Assembly (NCBI GenBank): GCA_014379665.1
Contig: JACMLK010000011.1
Location: forward strand, 1-11,788
Direction: 5' to 3'
Origin: Saprospiraceae bacterium
Lineage (GTDB): Bacteria > Bacteroidota > Bacteroidia > Chitinophagales > Saprospiraceae
Length of the DNA stretch: 11,788 nucleotides
Part shown: positions 1-6,854 of the stretch, piece by piece
Layout: every line of letters starts with the position of its first letter
Numbering within the stretch: position 1 is the stretch's first letter
Notes under the pieces: generated by a model
What the model was told of the DNA's origin: nothing
The model's database searches: none
The model's input: only the letters and a program-made list of their open reading frames with translations
Made by a program: the position numbers and the translations under genes

Positions 1-2051
1 ACAGTTACATAGAGTCCAGTTTCCGTACCCAAAAATAAAAGGTTGGGATTTTTGATATCTTCTTTGATATTTCTGGCAAAAACCGGTATCTGATCATTGA
101 TAACGGATTTCCAGGTTTTGCCTGCATCGGTGGTTTTTACAACATATGGTTTCATATCACCTTTAGTATGTCCATCAAAGACAACATAAGCAGTATTTTT
201 ATCAAAATGGCTTGGCTCAATATAATACACCCAGGTATTGGCGGGAACGCCCGTAATATGTTCGGTTACATTTGTCCAGGTTATACCTCCATCTTTGGTT
301 AGCTGAATATTTCCGTCATCTGTTCCAGCCCAAATGATATCTTTATCCAAAGGTGATTCATTGATGGTAAAGACCGTACAATGATTTTCAGCACCTGAAT
401 TGTCCGCACTGAGTCCCCCGGATTCTTCCTGAAGCTGTTTCTTCGGATCGTTTGTCGTAATATCCGGTGATAATTTACGCCATGTCTCTCCCATGTCTTC
501 AGATACATGGACAAATTGACTTCCTACATATACCCTGTCCGGATAATGCAAACTTGTAGTTAATGGGGCATTCCAGTTAAATCTCAATTTTGGATCACCA
601 GCTTCTGCATAAGGTTTAATCGTTTTAGATTGGCTTTTTCTGACATCTACTCTCCAGATATTTTCAGCACCCTGCATCTCAGAATACACGATATTCGGAT
701 TATTGGGATGTGGATACACCCTGAAACCATCTCCATATCCTACGGAAACCCAGTCACTGTTTTTGATGCCACCAACTTTTTTTGATGGTCCCGCCCATGA
801 CCCGTTATCCTGTAACCCACCATATACCCAAAATGGATTCTGATTATCTACTGATACGTGATAAAACTGTGAGACCGGCAATCCTTTTACCATTTCCCAT
901 ATGGTACCCCCGTCCCATGATCTGTAAACACCACCATCTGTACCAACATACATAATCCTGCTATCTGCAGGATCAATCAGATAATCATGAAAATCAGAAT
1001 GGATACCTGCACCTATGGTTCTGAAAGTATTACCACCATCTTTACTGATATATCCCTGAAGACCTGCCTTGAGAATGATGTCCGGGTTTTTAGGGTCGAT
1101 GACAATTCGGGAGAAATAAAAAGGTCTGATGACAAGTTCAAAATCACCGTTGAGTTTACGCCAGTTGGCACCTGCATCTTCAGACTTGTACAATCCTTTT
1201 TCTTCATTTTTTTCACTTTCTATTGCTGCATAAAGTATGGAAGCATTGGAAGGGGCTACTGAGACCGCAATCCTTCCCAATTTGCCTGTAGGAAATCCCT
1301 GATGAATATTTTTCCAGGTCACACCGCCATCTGTGGTTTTATATAAACCGCTGTTCGATCCTCCAGAGTTAAAAGAAAATGCAGTCCTTCTGAATTCCCA
1401 GAAAGCTGCGTACATTATCTCAGGATTTGTGGGATCCATCACAAGTTCAGAACACCCGGTCATAGCATTGATATAAAATATCTTATTCCAGGTCACGCCA
1501 CCATCTTTAGTTTTATAAATTCCCCTGTCTTCGCTATCTCCCCATAAAGCACCCAAAACCCCAACGATGACCTCATTAGAATTTTTGGGATTCACTATGA
1601 TATTGCTGATACGCTCTGATTTGGCAAGTCCCATATTTATCCAGTTTTGGCCTCCATCTACACTTTTATATATGCCATCACCAATCGTAACACTATTCCT
1701 GGTCCAGGTCTCTCCCGTTCCTACCCATATAGTATTATCAGGATCATTGGGATCCAGTTCAATGGTACCTATACTTTGGGTATGCTTATCAAAAATCGGA
1801 ATAAACGTGACGCCTGAATTATTGGATTTCCAGACACCTCCTCCTGCCGCACCTACATATAAAATTTTTGAATCTGTTGGATGCCCTTCCAGATCTGTTA
1901 CCCTTCCACTCATCACCGCAGGTCCTATTTGTCTTGCCCTGAGGGCTCCGAATATTTCTTCACTTTTTAATGGAATTGGTTTTTGCCCGGATACATTGAA
2001 TTGGAAACATAATGCAAAGATTAAAAAAGATATAGGCAACAATAATTTCAT
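1..2051 (-). CDS. Secreted BNR/Asp-box beta-propeller protein (VPS10/sortilin-like glycosyl hydrolase family), C-terminus cut by window edge
   Basis: The frame is open from an ATG at 2051 to the left edge, giving 683 codons with no stop. The N-terminus MKLLLPISFLIFALCFQ is a signal peptide, with likely cleavage near SGQ at residues 21-23, so the product is exported. Next comes RQIGPAVMSGR (40-50), typical of the large Bacteroidota proteins annotated as glycosyl hydrolase or VPS10/sortilin-N repeat proteins. Asp-box motifs (S/T-x-D-x-G-x-T/N-W) recur at about residues 130-137, 181-188, 239-246, 290-297, 336-343, 378-385, 517-524, 585-592 and 640-647, most of them followed by the D-P-x-N-P turn of the next blade; this indicates one or two multi-blade propellers. 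Family members are usually around 1000 residues, so roughly a third is probably missing. Substrate and catalytic activity cannot be read from the sequence; glycan binding or hydrolysis is a family-level guess. It lies downstream of a terminator and so probably has its own transcript. Confidence 0.9.
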   Translation of the reverse strand, partial: MKLLLPISFLIFALCFQFNVSGQKPIPLKSEEIFGALRARQIGPAVMSGRVTDLEGHPTDSKILYVGAAGGGVWKSNNSGVTFIPIFDKHTQSIGTIELDPNDPDNTIWVGTGETWTRNSVTIGDGIYKSVDGGQNWINMGLAKSERISNIIVNPKNSNEVIVGVLGALWGDSEDRGIYKTKDGGVTWNKIFYINAMTGCSELVMDPTNPEIMYAAFWEFRRTAFSFNSGGSNSGLYKTTDGGVTWKNIHQGFPTGKLGRIAVSVAPSNASILYAAIESEKNEEKGLYKSEDAGANWRKLNGDFELVIRPFYFSRIVIDPKNPDIILKAGLQGYISKDGGNTFRTIGAGIHSDFHDYLIDPADSRIMYVGTDGGVYRSWDGGTIWEMVKGLPVSQFYHVSVDNQNPFWVYGGLQDNGSWAGPSKKVGGIKNSDWVSVGYGDGFRVYPHPNNPNIVYSEMQGAENIWRVDVRKSQSKTIKPYAEAGDPKLRFNWNAPLTTSLHYPDRVYVGSQFVHVSEDMGETWRKLSPDITTNDPKKQLQEESGGLSADNSGAENHCTVFTINESPLDKDIIWAGTDDGNIQLTKDGGITWTNVTEHITGVPANTWVYYIEPSHFDKNTAYVVFDGHTKGDMKPYVVKTTDAGKTWKSVINDQIPVFARNIKEDIKNPNLLFLGTETGLYVT

Positions 2052-2076
2052 AAATGATTGGTTTAAGTCGTTGATG

Positions 2077-2112
2077 AAATAAAAAAGGTACCCTTAAAAG
2101 AGGATACCTTTT
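2077..2112 (-). terminator. Intrinsic terminator of the LolA-like gene
   Basis: Read on the minus strand, AAAAGGTATCC (2112-2102) pairs with GGGTACCTTTT (2093-2083) around an 8-nt loop, with one A-C mismatch. The second arm runs directly into a T-rich stretch (TTTTTTATTTC, down to 2077). The hairpin starts 13 nt after the stop codon of the 2125-2868 gene and lies before the BNR gene start at 2051, so it should separate the two transcripts. Confidence 0.75.
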
Positions 2113-2124
2113 AAAATGGGTTAT

Positions 2125-2868
2125 TTATTTTTCTTCCGGAAAAGCAAACTCCTTTTCGTCGATATCCACATTTAATTCAATTTTTTCTATGGCTACAGAA
2201 GCCTGTAGCTGACCATCAAATTTTTGGTTTAAAGTAAATGGAAGCATGACACCATTTACTTCCTGATAATCTGAAAAAACAGATTCTGAATTTAAACCTT
2301 TACCCTGACCTTTTTTTACAATAGATCTGGTCATGATAGGCACGAAATTTTCTTTATCAAAAAAGTACACAGTAGCGTTTTCTTCCTCTTTGCCGTCAAT
2401 CATAATTGGCTTTTTAGTCAATTTAAGTTTGTGACAATCCGTACCTTCTACCGTTTCACTGCCTTCCATCATGACTGTATAACCCTTCTCCTTATAATGA
2501 AGAAACGGATCGGGAAAGTCTGCGTATTCCTGTTTTAAAATTTCTGAATCTTCGGTTTCCATTTTTTCCGCTTTCATTGTCATGAAGTTAGTCTGCCAAC
2601 CGATGGTCCCGTCAAATGCAGGTTGTACTATGGTCAAACCCTGGAAGGTCAATGCAATTTTTGTTCTCATGGGTTTAAAAAGCATTACTGTTGGAAATTC
2701 CATTCCCTGAGCCTTGATTTTAGCAGTAGATTTCATTGAAGTGATCTTGCTCCAGGCATCTCTTCCGCCAGTATTTTCAAAATATTTATTGATAATTTCA
2801 TCCGCTGACTGAGCTGATAAAAAATTGGCAATTAATGTAAAAACTAATAATACCACTGAATTTTTCAT
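2125..2868 (-). CDS. Secreted LolA/LppX-fold protein (annotated in relatives as outer membrane lipoprotein-sorting protein)
   Basis: A 247-residue protein with a signal peptide (MKNSVVLLVFTLIANFLSAQ, cleavage after A19). The mature part begins ADEIINKYFENTGG, followed by KAQGMEFPTVM and QGLTIVQPAFDGTIGW. This is the pattern of Bacteroidota proteins of the COG2834-type LolA/LppX fold, an open beta-barrel that can hold a lipid. No lipobox cysteine is present, so it is probably periplasmic and soluble. True LolA function (carrying lipoproteins through the periplasm) is not established for this branch, and such paralogues are often found without LolB or Lol partners; none is seen here. The start is chosen because it gives a full signal peptide directly at the Met. 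A TATTTTTG box lies about 50 nt upstream, and a clear terminator follows the stop. Confidence 0.75.
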   Translation of the reverse strand: MKNSVVLLVFTLIANFLSAQSADEIINKYFENTGGRDAWSKITSMKSTAKIKAQGMEFPTVMLFKPMRTKIALTFQGLTIVQPAFDGTIGWQTNFMTMKAEKMETEDSEILKQEYADFPDPFLHYKEKGYTVMMEGSETVEGTDCHKLKLTKKPIMIDGKEEENATVYFFDKENFVPIMTRSIVKKGQGKGLNSESVFSDYQEVNGVMLPFTLNQKFDGQLQASVAIEKIELNVDIDEKEFAFPEEK

Positions 2869-2915
2869 ACTAATTTGTTGATTCTTTTTTGGTTAATAAA
2901 TTTTAAGATATGGTT

Positions 2916-2923
2916 CAAAAATA
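2916..2923 (-). promoter_or_regulatory. Possible -7 box upstream of the LolA-like gene
   Basis: The minus strand reads TATTTTTG, a match to the Bacteroidota sigma-A -7 consensus TAnnTTTG, 47 nt before the ATG at 2868. I do not see a convincing TTTG at the -33 position, so this is a weak call. Confidence 0.35.
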
Positions 2924-3058
2924 CAATTCCTTTTCGACATGTGTATTAATTATCGACAAACAAAATGAAATAGCAGACTATCTCAGATTAAGTAGGGTCT
3001 GTTGAAAAAGTCAGATATAAGAGCTGTGTTAAGAATTGATACACTAAGTATTAATTTA

Positions 3059-3085
3059 GCTACGAACTGCTGCCGACTTCATAGC
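3059..3085. repeat. Hairpin with 8-bp stem and 11-nt loop
   Basis: GCTACGAA (3059-3066) and TTCATAGC (3078-3085) form an 8-bp stem around an 11-nt loop. The one non-Watson-Crick position is a U-G pair if transcribed from the minus strand, that is, in the 3' trailer of the SRAP gene. No T-tract follows, so it is not a standard terminator. A hairpin with the same loop length lies downstream of the ornithine aminotransferase gene (5379-5403). Confidence 0.5.
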
Positions 3086-3173
3086 AGATTATAGAAGTGA
3101 TATAATGGTAAAAGAATACCTCAAAGTAAAGCAAATGAAGTACATTATATTTTATACTCAATTCCGCCTTTCT

Positions 3174-3246
3174 ATAAATCAACAAATCCAATAAATCATT
3201 AAATCATTAAATCCAACAAATTCGCAATTTAGCAATTTAACAATTA
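3174..3246. repeat. Degenerate period-8 AT-rich array downstream of the SRAP gene
   Basis: The plus strand can be divided into nine units of 7-9 nt, among them ATAAATCA (twice), TTAAATCA, TTAAATCC and GCAATTTA (two in a row, at 3224 and 3232). The units share an A/G-C/T-AA-AT core. The array is non-coding and lies 25 nt past the SRAP stop. A related array lies at 5399-5464. Confidence 0.6.
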
Positions 3247-3271
3247 TGACATTCAACAGTTCCTAAGGATG

Positions 3272-3985
3272 TCAAAATAAGGTAGTTTGAATAATATTAC
3301 CTTTACTTTCTATCCTTCGGAGCAGTTCCGGATCATTTTCTTTAACATGGTTCACCCGAGGGGATACTTCATATGCCTCCATTTGATCGTCCGGATATGG
3401 TATAAGCAACTGAAGGGCGTCCGCAGGTTTGACTTCCGGATCCAGCCAATGATGTTCATTTTCTTTTAACAGTATGGCTGGCATTCGATCATGTATCTTT
3501 TCCATCAGATAGTTGGGTCCACGGGTAATGATGGTAAAGCTTTGTACAACTTCCCCGTTAACCGGATCTTTCCAGTTATCCCAGAGACCGGCAACACCAA
3601 ATATTGCCTGATCTCTGGCAACAATACGGTACGGAATTTTTTCCTTTCCATTTCTTTTCCACTCATAAAATCCATCCAAAGGAATAATGCATCTTCTGGA
3701 TGGCAGACAATTTTTGAAAACCGGTTTTTCCACTAAGGTCTCAACTCTGGCGTTTATCATCTTTGAACCGATTCCTTTATCTTTTGCCCAAAATGGGATG
3801 AGTCCCCAACGAAAAATATGTATATGTTGCTGATCACCAGACGTAATAATAGGTTGATAATGAGTAGGAGCAATATTAAAATTAGGCAACGGATTGTATC
3901 TTTCCAATTCTTCAGAATAAAATGTAGCGTTAAATCTGGCTTCTATTTCTTTTTCCGTTTTAGTAAGTGATGATCTGCCACACAT
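3272..3985 (-). CDS. SRAP-family (SOS response-associated, YedK/HMCES-type) abasic-site DNA crosslinking protein
   Basis: A 237-residue protein beginning MCGR, the mandatory SRAP N-terminus: after Met removal Cys2 forms a stable thiazolidine crosslink with abasic sites in single-stranded DNA, shielding them at replication gaps. Conserved motifs are in order: FNIAP (36-40), RWGLIPFWA (59-67), INARVET (77-83, with the active-site Asn78), the GFYEW box (105-109, with the active-site Glu108) and HDRMP (165-169, with the active-site His165). VSPRVN (207-212) completes the fold. Length is close to E. coli YedK (about 222), with a short C-terminal extension ending QTTLF (233-237), which resembles a beta-clamp-binding peptide. 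The start is fixed by the need for Cys2. The gene begins 6 nt after a SPOR-domain gene on the same strand, so it is very likely co-transcribed with it. No LexA-like box was recognised. Confidence 0.95.
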   Translation of the reverse strand: MCGRSSLTKTEKEIEARFNATFYSEELERYNPLPNFNIAPTHYQPIITSGDQQHIHIFRWGLIPFWAKDKGIGSKMINARVETLVEKPVFKNCLPSRRCIIPLDGFYEWKRNGKEKIPYRIVARDQAIFGVAGLWDNWKDPVNGEVVQSFTIITRGPNYLMEKIHDRMPAILLKENEHHWLDPEVKPADALQLLIPYPDDQMEAYEVSPRVNHVKENDPELLRRIESKGNIIQTTLF

Positions 3986-3991
3986 TGGATT

Positions 3992-4648
3992 TTATTTACG
4001 CTTAACAAAACTATCTATCCCCTTATTCTTTAATGATTCGGCTTCTTTTTTCGCTGTTGTCTCTGATGAAAATCGTGCAGCGATGACCGAATGAAACTCA
4101 GAAGTTGGAAAAATAATCACATCAGCTTTTGTATATCCCATCGTTTGAAGTTTTTTTACCATTTTATCAGCATTTATTTTCAATAAATAACTACCCGCCA
4201 TCACCAAATAATCTCCACCATTACCTGAACTTGCACCGCGTGACGATGACTTCTTTGTGACTTGGTTTGGTTTTATTTCTTTTACCTCATCAATGATGTC
4301 AGATTTTGGCTTTTGGGCAGGTCTGTTCTCTGCTGTTTTTTTTGAATCAGAAGAAGTAGCAAGTGCTGTTTTTTTCTTTTCTTCCAATTCCTTGACTTTT
4401 GTGTCTACATCTGAATAATCAATGATGCCATCCACAATATCTTCGTTTGAAATTGGAGGACTGTCAGTCAACTGATTGGTATCAGATGGATAAACAGTAA
4501 CAGAATCATAAGTGGTAGTGTCATTATTCGTAGTTTGGTCTTCGCCATTTAAATTTGTTTTGTAATAAGATTTTATAATGACAGAAACCAAAAAATATAG
4601 GATAAAGATAATCAAAGCATATATCCCTATTCTAATTAATCTACCCAT
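3992..4648 (-). CDS. SPOR-domain membrane protein
   Basis: A 218-residue protein with one N-terminal membrane segment (about residues 7-25, mainly I, L, F, V, preceded by two arginines), then a long polar linker. The linker has an acidic, Thr-rich part (about 33-80) and a Lys/Glu-rich part (83-142). A C-terminal SPOR domain covers about 146-217, starting YLVMAGSYLLKINADKM and ending GIDSFVKRK. SPOR domains bind glycan strands lacking stem peptides, which accumulate at division septa. The likely topology is a cytoplasmic tip, an inner-membrane anchor and a periplasmic peptidoglycan-binding head. The linker is low-complexity, so its length probably varies among relatives. A TACATTTG -7 box lies about 33 nt upstream. 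The SRAP gene follows after 6 nt and may simply share the transcript; no functional link is known to me. Confidence 0.85.
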   Translation of the reverse strand: MGRLIRIGIYALIIFILYFLVSVIIKSYYKTNLNGEDQTTNNDTTTYDSVTVYPSDTNQLTDSPPISNEDIVDGIIDYSDVDTKVKELEEKKKTALATSSDSKKTAENRPAQKPKSDIIDEVKEIKPNQVTKKSSSRGASSGNGGDYLVMAGSYLLKINADKMVKKLQTMGYTKADVIIFPTSEFHSVIAARFSSETTAKKEAESLKNKGIDSFVKRK

Positions 4649-4680
4649 AATTACATTTTAATAGAAGCTTGAAATTTAGT

Positions 4681-4688
4681 CAAATGTA
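4681..4688 (-). promoter_or_regulatory. Possible -7 box of the SPOR-SRAP operon
   Basis: The minus strand reads TACATTTG, an exact match to the Bacteroidota TAnnTTTG -7 consensus, 32 nt upstream of the SPOR gene start. The -33 region holds only a T-rich stretch without a clear TTTG. Confidence 0.4.
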
Positions 4689-4809
4689 CAAAATTTTAAT
4701 ATATTGGTATTGAAAAACCTAAAAAGATAAAATTACTTCATCATTTAGTTTTATGGCCAATAATCAATCCTGACAATGGTATATTCTGTTCAAGCAACAT
4801 CTGAAGTGG

Positions 4810-5235
4810 TTAATACTCCAATTTCAATCCATTTCGGATTTCCTCAATCGCTGTTTTCCATTCTGACTGTACTTTTTTGATCTCCTCAGGAGTTAAATTA
4901 GCGGCACTACCTCCATCATGATCATGATGGTGTCCTTCATGGTTATGATGCGTATGATCATGTGCCGCTCCGGGAATTTCAACCATATTGTATCGCCAGT
5001 TGAGGACCGTCGTTTTAAGCAACTTTAACGAATCAATATTCCGGGCATAAGCACCCTCGGCCAATCTGACATCCAGAATACTATCCACCTCAATGCCGAT
5101 ATGAATGGCTTCGTCCTGAATCCGGAGCGCTTCTGATAATATTTGATCGGATTGGGTTTGATTACCTGATGTATTTTTACATTGGATCAGACAACCGAGA
5201 AATCCAATGATCACAAAATAATTATAAAATTTCAT
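4810..5235 (-). CDS. Small His-rich lipoprotein of unknown function
   Basis: A 141-residue protein. The N-terminal hydrophobic stretch is followed by LIQC-KN, a plausible lipobox with Cys19 as the lipidated residue (FLGC with Cys15 is the alternative). The mature part has a helical segment (about 30-85, including ILSEALRIQDEAIHIG and RNIDSLKLLKTTVLNWRYNM), then a His cluster at 92-106 with nine histidines alternating with D, E, N and G, then a charged C-terminal helix (114-138). The shape resembles small Bacteroidota lipoproteins in which two helices form a hairpin; the His cluster sits where the turn would be. Binding of Zn, Cu or Ni is an inference from composition only. It lies alone between the SPOR-SRAP unit and the ornithine aminotransferase gene; no metal transporter is adjacent. 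I do not recognise a named family with certainty. Confidence 0.7.
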   Translation of the reverse strand: MKFYNYFVIIGFLGCLIQCKNTSGNQTQSDQILSEALRIQDEAIHIGIEVDSILDVRLAEGAYARNIDSLKLLKTTVLNWRYNMVEIPGAAHDHTHHNHEGHHHDHDGGSAANLTPEEIKKVQSEWKTAIEEIRNGLKLEY

Positions 5236-5378
5236 TTGTTTTGATTTTTAATCTTGAACGTTGGTAAAACCAATTGCAAAATAAGAAAAAAACTTGTATG
5301 TTCTTATTTATAAAGGCAAGAATAATTTAAAGCAAAGAAGATGAATTACACTGTGCTCACAAACCCATCTGACCACTA

Positions 5379-5403
5379 TTTGTAGACGAGCAGGTACTAC
5401 AAA
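5379..5403. repeat. Hairpin with 7-bp perfect stem and 11-nt loop
   Basis: TTTGTAG (5379-5385) and CTACAAA (5397-5403) are exact inverted copies around an 11-nt loop. It lies about 70 nt past the ornithine aminotransferase stop and directly abuts the period-8 array. On neither strand is it followed by a clear T-run. It has the same loop length as the hairpin at 3059-3085. Confidence 0.5.
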
Positions 5404-5464
5404 GTTAACAAATTTAACAACTTAGCGCTTCTGCAACTCAGCAATTTATCAAATCCGCAATTAT
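5399..5464. repeat. Degenerate period-8/9 AT-rich array downstream of the ornithine aminotransferase gene
   Basis: The plus strand divides into ACAAAGTTA, ACAAATTTA, ACAACTTA, a diverged unit, GCAACTCA, GCAATTTA, TCAAATCC and GCAATTAT, with consensus roughly (A/G)CAA(A)TTTA. GCAATTTA is identical to two units of the array at 3174-3246. The array ends 6 nt before the stop codon of the aminotransferase gene and is non-coding. Confidence 0.6.
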
Positions 5465-5470
5465 CAGAAC

Positions 5471-6757
5471 TTACACAAACGCATCCAGTGACTTTTCAAT
5501 AATAGACAAAGCTTCCTGAATTTGCTCCCTGTTTATAACCAAAGGCGGTGCCAGTCTGATTTTATTTCCATGGGTGGGTTTCGCCAATAGACCATTGTCC
5601 CTGAATTCCATACAGATATTCCACGCAAGATCAGAGTCTTCATCCGAAGCGATCACAATTGCGTTTAGCAATCCTTTGCCTCTTACTAAGGTAATCAATC
5701 TGTTTCTTTCTGCTATTTCTTCTAAACCTGCTCGAAAAATAATACCCATGTTTTCTGCATTTTCGGCAAGGTTCTCCTCTATAACTACTTTGAGCGCTTC
5801 TATAGCCACAGCACAGGCTAAAGGATTTCCACCAAAAGTGGACCCGTGTTCACCGGGTTGAATGGTCAGCATGATCACATCATTGGCCAACACTGCGGAT
5901 ACCGGCATTACACCTCCTGAAAGTGCTTTACCCAGGATTAATATATCAGGTTTTAATTCAGTACTCATGTCACACTCATCTGCTGTATTGTTACAGTTTC
6001 CACATGATGCAAGTAGTTTTCCTGTTCGTGCTATGCCCGTTTGAATCTCATCAGCCACAAATAGTACATTATATTTCCGGCATAATGCCGCGACACCAGC
6101 CAGATATCCTTCATCAGGGACTACTACACCCGCTTCTCCCTGTATTGGTTCGACAATAAATCCTGCAATGTTAGGATCTGATTCCAGCGCTTTTTCCAAA
6201 GCATTAAGATCATTGTAAGGCACTGCATCGATACCCGGCATAAAAGGACCAAAGCCCATCTTTGCCGAAGGATCATTGGAAGCAGAAACTACGGATAAAG
6301 TACGTCCATGGAAATTATTTTTGGCAAAAAGAATGACGGCTTTATCTTTTTCGATACCTTTTACCTTATAACCCCATTTTCTAACAAGTTTCATGGCCGT
6401 TTCTACCGCTTCCACACCCGTATTCATCATCAAAACTTTGTCAAACCCAAACAGTTTGGCCATAAATTCTTCTGCTTCACCGAGTTTATCATTGTGGAAT
6501 GCCCGTGAAGTCAAAGTTAGTTTTTCAGCCTGAGTTTTTAGTGCATTTATTATCCTGGGATGACAATGTCCCTGATTAACTGCTGAATAAGCCGAAAGGA
6601 AATCAAAATATCTTTTGCCATCCACGTCCCATACAAAAACCCCTTCTCCCCTTTCAATGACTACAGGTAAGGGATGATAATTATGTGCACCGTATTTACT
6701 TTCTTTATCAATGAAGGTCTGAGCTTTTAATGATTCGAGTGTGATGGAAGTAGACAT
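5471..6757 (-). CDS. rocD: Ornithine aminotransferase (ornithine--oxo-acid transaminase)
   Basis: A 428-residue class-III PLP aminotransferase that converts ornithine and 2-oxoglutarate to glutamate-5-semialdehyde and glutamate, linking arginine breakdown to proline and glutamate; it should be cytosolic. Diagnostic stretches are [17 protein letters not shown] (21-37), the start used by OATs, then [15 protein letters not shown] (53-67), [18 protein letters not shown] (111-128), NNFHGRT (147-153), EPIQGEAG (203-210), [13 protein letters not shown] (234-246), the PLP lysine Lys277 in LGKALSGG, and [17 protein letters not shown] (302-318). Length fits the family apart from an insertion of about 12 residues at 250-266 ([13 protein letters not shown]) not found in typical OATs. 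The gene is divergent from an Lrp/AsnC regulator, a common arrangement for amino-acid catabolic genes, and has a well-formed Bacteroidota promoter. The gene has no clear terminator; an AT-rich array follows the stop. Confidence 0.95.
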   Translation of the reverse strand: MSTSITLESLKAQTFIDKESKYGAHNYHPLPVVIERGEGVFVWDVDGKRYFDFLSAYSAVNQGHCHPRIINALKTQAEKLTLTSRAFHNDKLGEAEEFMAKLFGFDKVLMMNTGVEAVETAMKLVRKWGYKVKGIEKDKAVILFAKNNFHGRTLSVVSASNDPSAKMGFGPFMPGIDAVPYNDLNALEKALESDPNIAGFIVEPIQGEAGVVVPDEGYLAGVAALCRKYNVLFVADEIQTGIARTGKLLASCGNCNNTADECDMSTELKPDILILGKALSGGVMPVSAVLANDVIMLTIQPGEHGSTFGGNPLACAVAIEALKVVIEENLAENAENMGIIFRAGLEEIAERNRLITLVRGKGLLNAIVIASDEDSDLAWNICMEFRDNGLLAKPTHGNKIRLAPPLVINREQIQEALSIIEKSLDAFV

Positions 6758-6795
6758 GGCATAATGAATTTAATAAAAAAAACTTATTTGCACGG

Positions 6796-6828
6796 CAAAG
6801 TTAATCAGATAATCCATAAATTATCAAA
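6796..6828 (-). promoter_or_regulatory. Promoter of the ornithine aminotransferase gene
   Basis: On the minus strand TTTG (6828-6825) is followed after 21 nt by TAACTTTG (6803-6796), matching the Bacteroidota TTTG / TAnnTTTG consensus in sequence and within the usual spacing range. The -7 box ends 38 nt before the ATG at 6757. Confidence 0.65.
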
Positions 6829-6831
6829 ATA

Positions 6832-6854
6832 AATAATAAATTTGACTTATTATT
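6832..6854. promoter_or_regulatory. Operator-like inverted repeat between rocD and the Lrp/AsnC gene
   Basis: AATAATAA (6832-6839) and TTATTATT (6847-6854) are exact 8-bp inverted copies with a 7-nt spacer. The element lies just upstream of the -33 box of the aminotransferase promoter and about 60 nt upstream of the regulator start. Lrp-family dimers bind AT-rich imperfect palindromes of about this span, so it is a candidate site for the adjacent regulator. AT-rich sequence gives such repeats by chance more easily than mixed sequence. Confidence 0.5.

Larger units (their letters stand above)
2869..3271. other. 403-bp intergenic region without a gene
   Basis: No open frame with protein-like composition is seen on either strand. 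From left to right it holds the possible promoter of the LolA-like gene, an IS-end-like sequence near 2995-3011, a hairpin at 3059-3085, and a degenerate period-8 AT-rich array at 3174-3246 that stops 25 nt short of the SRAP stop codon. No tRNA or CRISPR pattern was recognised. Confidence 0.6.

Noticed and set aside
1567..2082. Plus-strand open frame of 171 codons
   Set aside because: It lies wholly antisense to the well-supported BNR gene and its product is rich in Ser, Pro and Leu with no motif; it is a shadow of the Asp-box coding strand.
3174..3246. CRISPR array
   Set aside because: Units are 7-9 nt, degenerate and without spacers; no cas genes are present.
3247..3274. TGACAT...ATGTCA inverted repeat overlapping the SRAP stop codon, as a terminator
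   Set aside because: The stem is 6 bp with a 16-nt loop and there is no T-run on the minus strand after it, so it does not meet terminator criteria.
4752..4809. In-frame continuation after the stop of the His-rich lipoprotein, reading PLQMLLEQNIPLSGL and ending GHKTK before the next stop
   Set aside because: It could suggest readthrough or an older, longer gene, but it is only 22 codons with no context for readthrough and no recognisable motif; chance is adequate.
4915..4965. Tandem DNA repeat of CATGAT type as a mobile or regulatory repeat
   Set aside because: The repetition follows directly from His and Asp codons in the coding frame of the lipoprotein.
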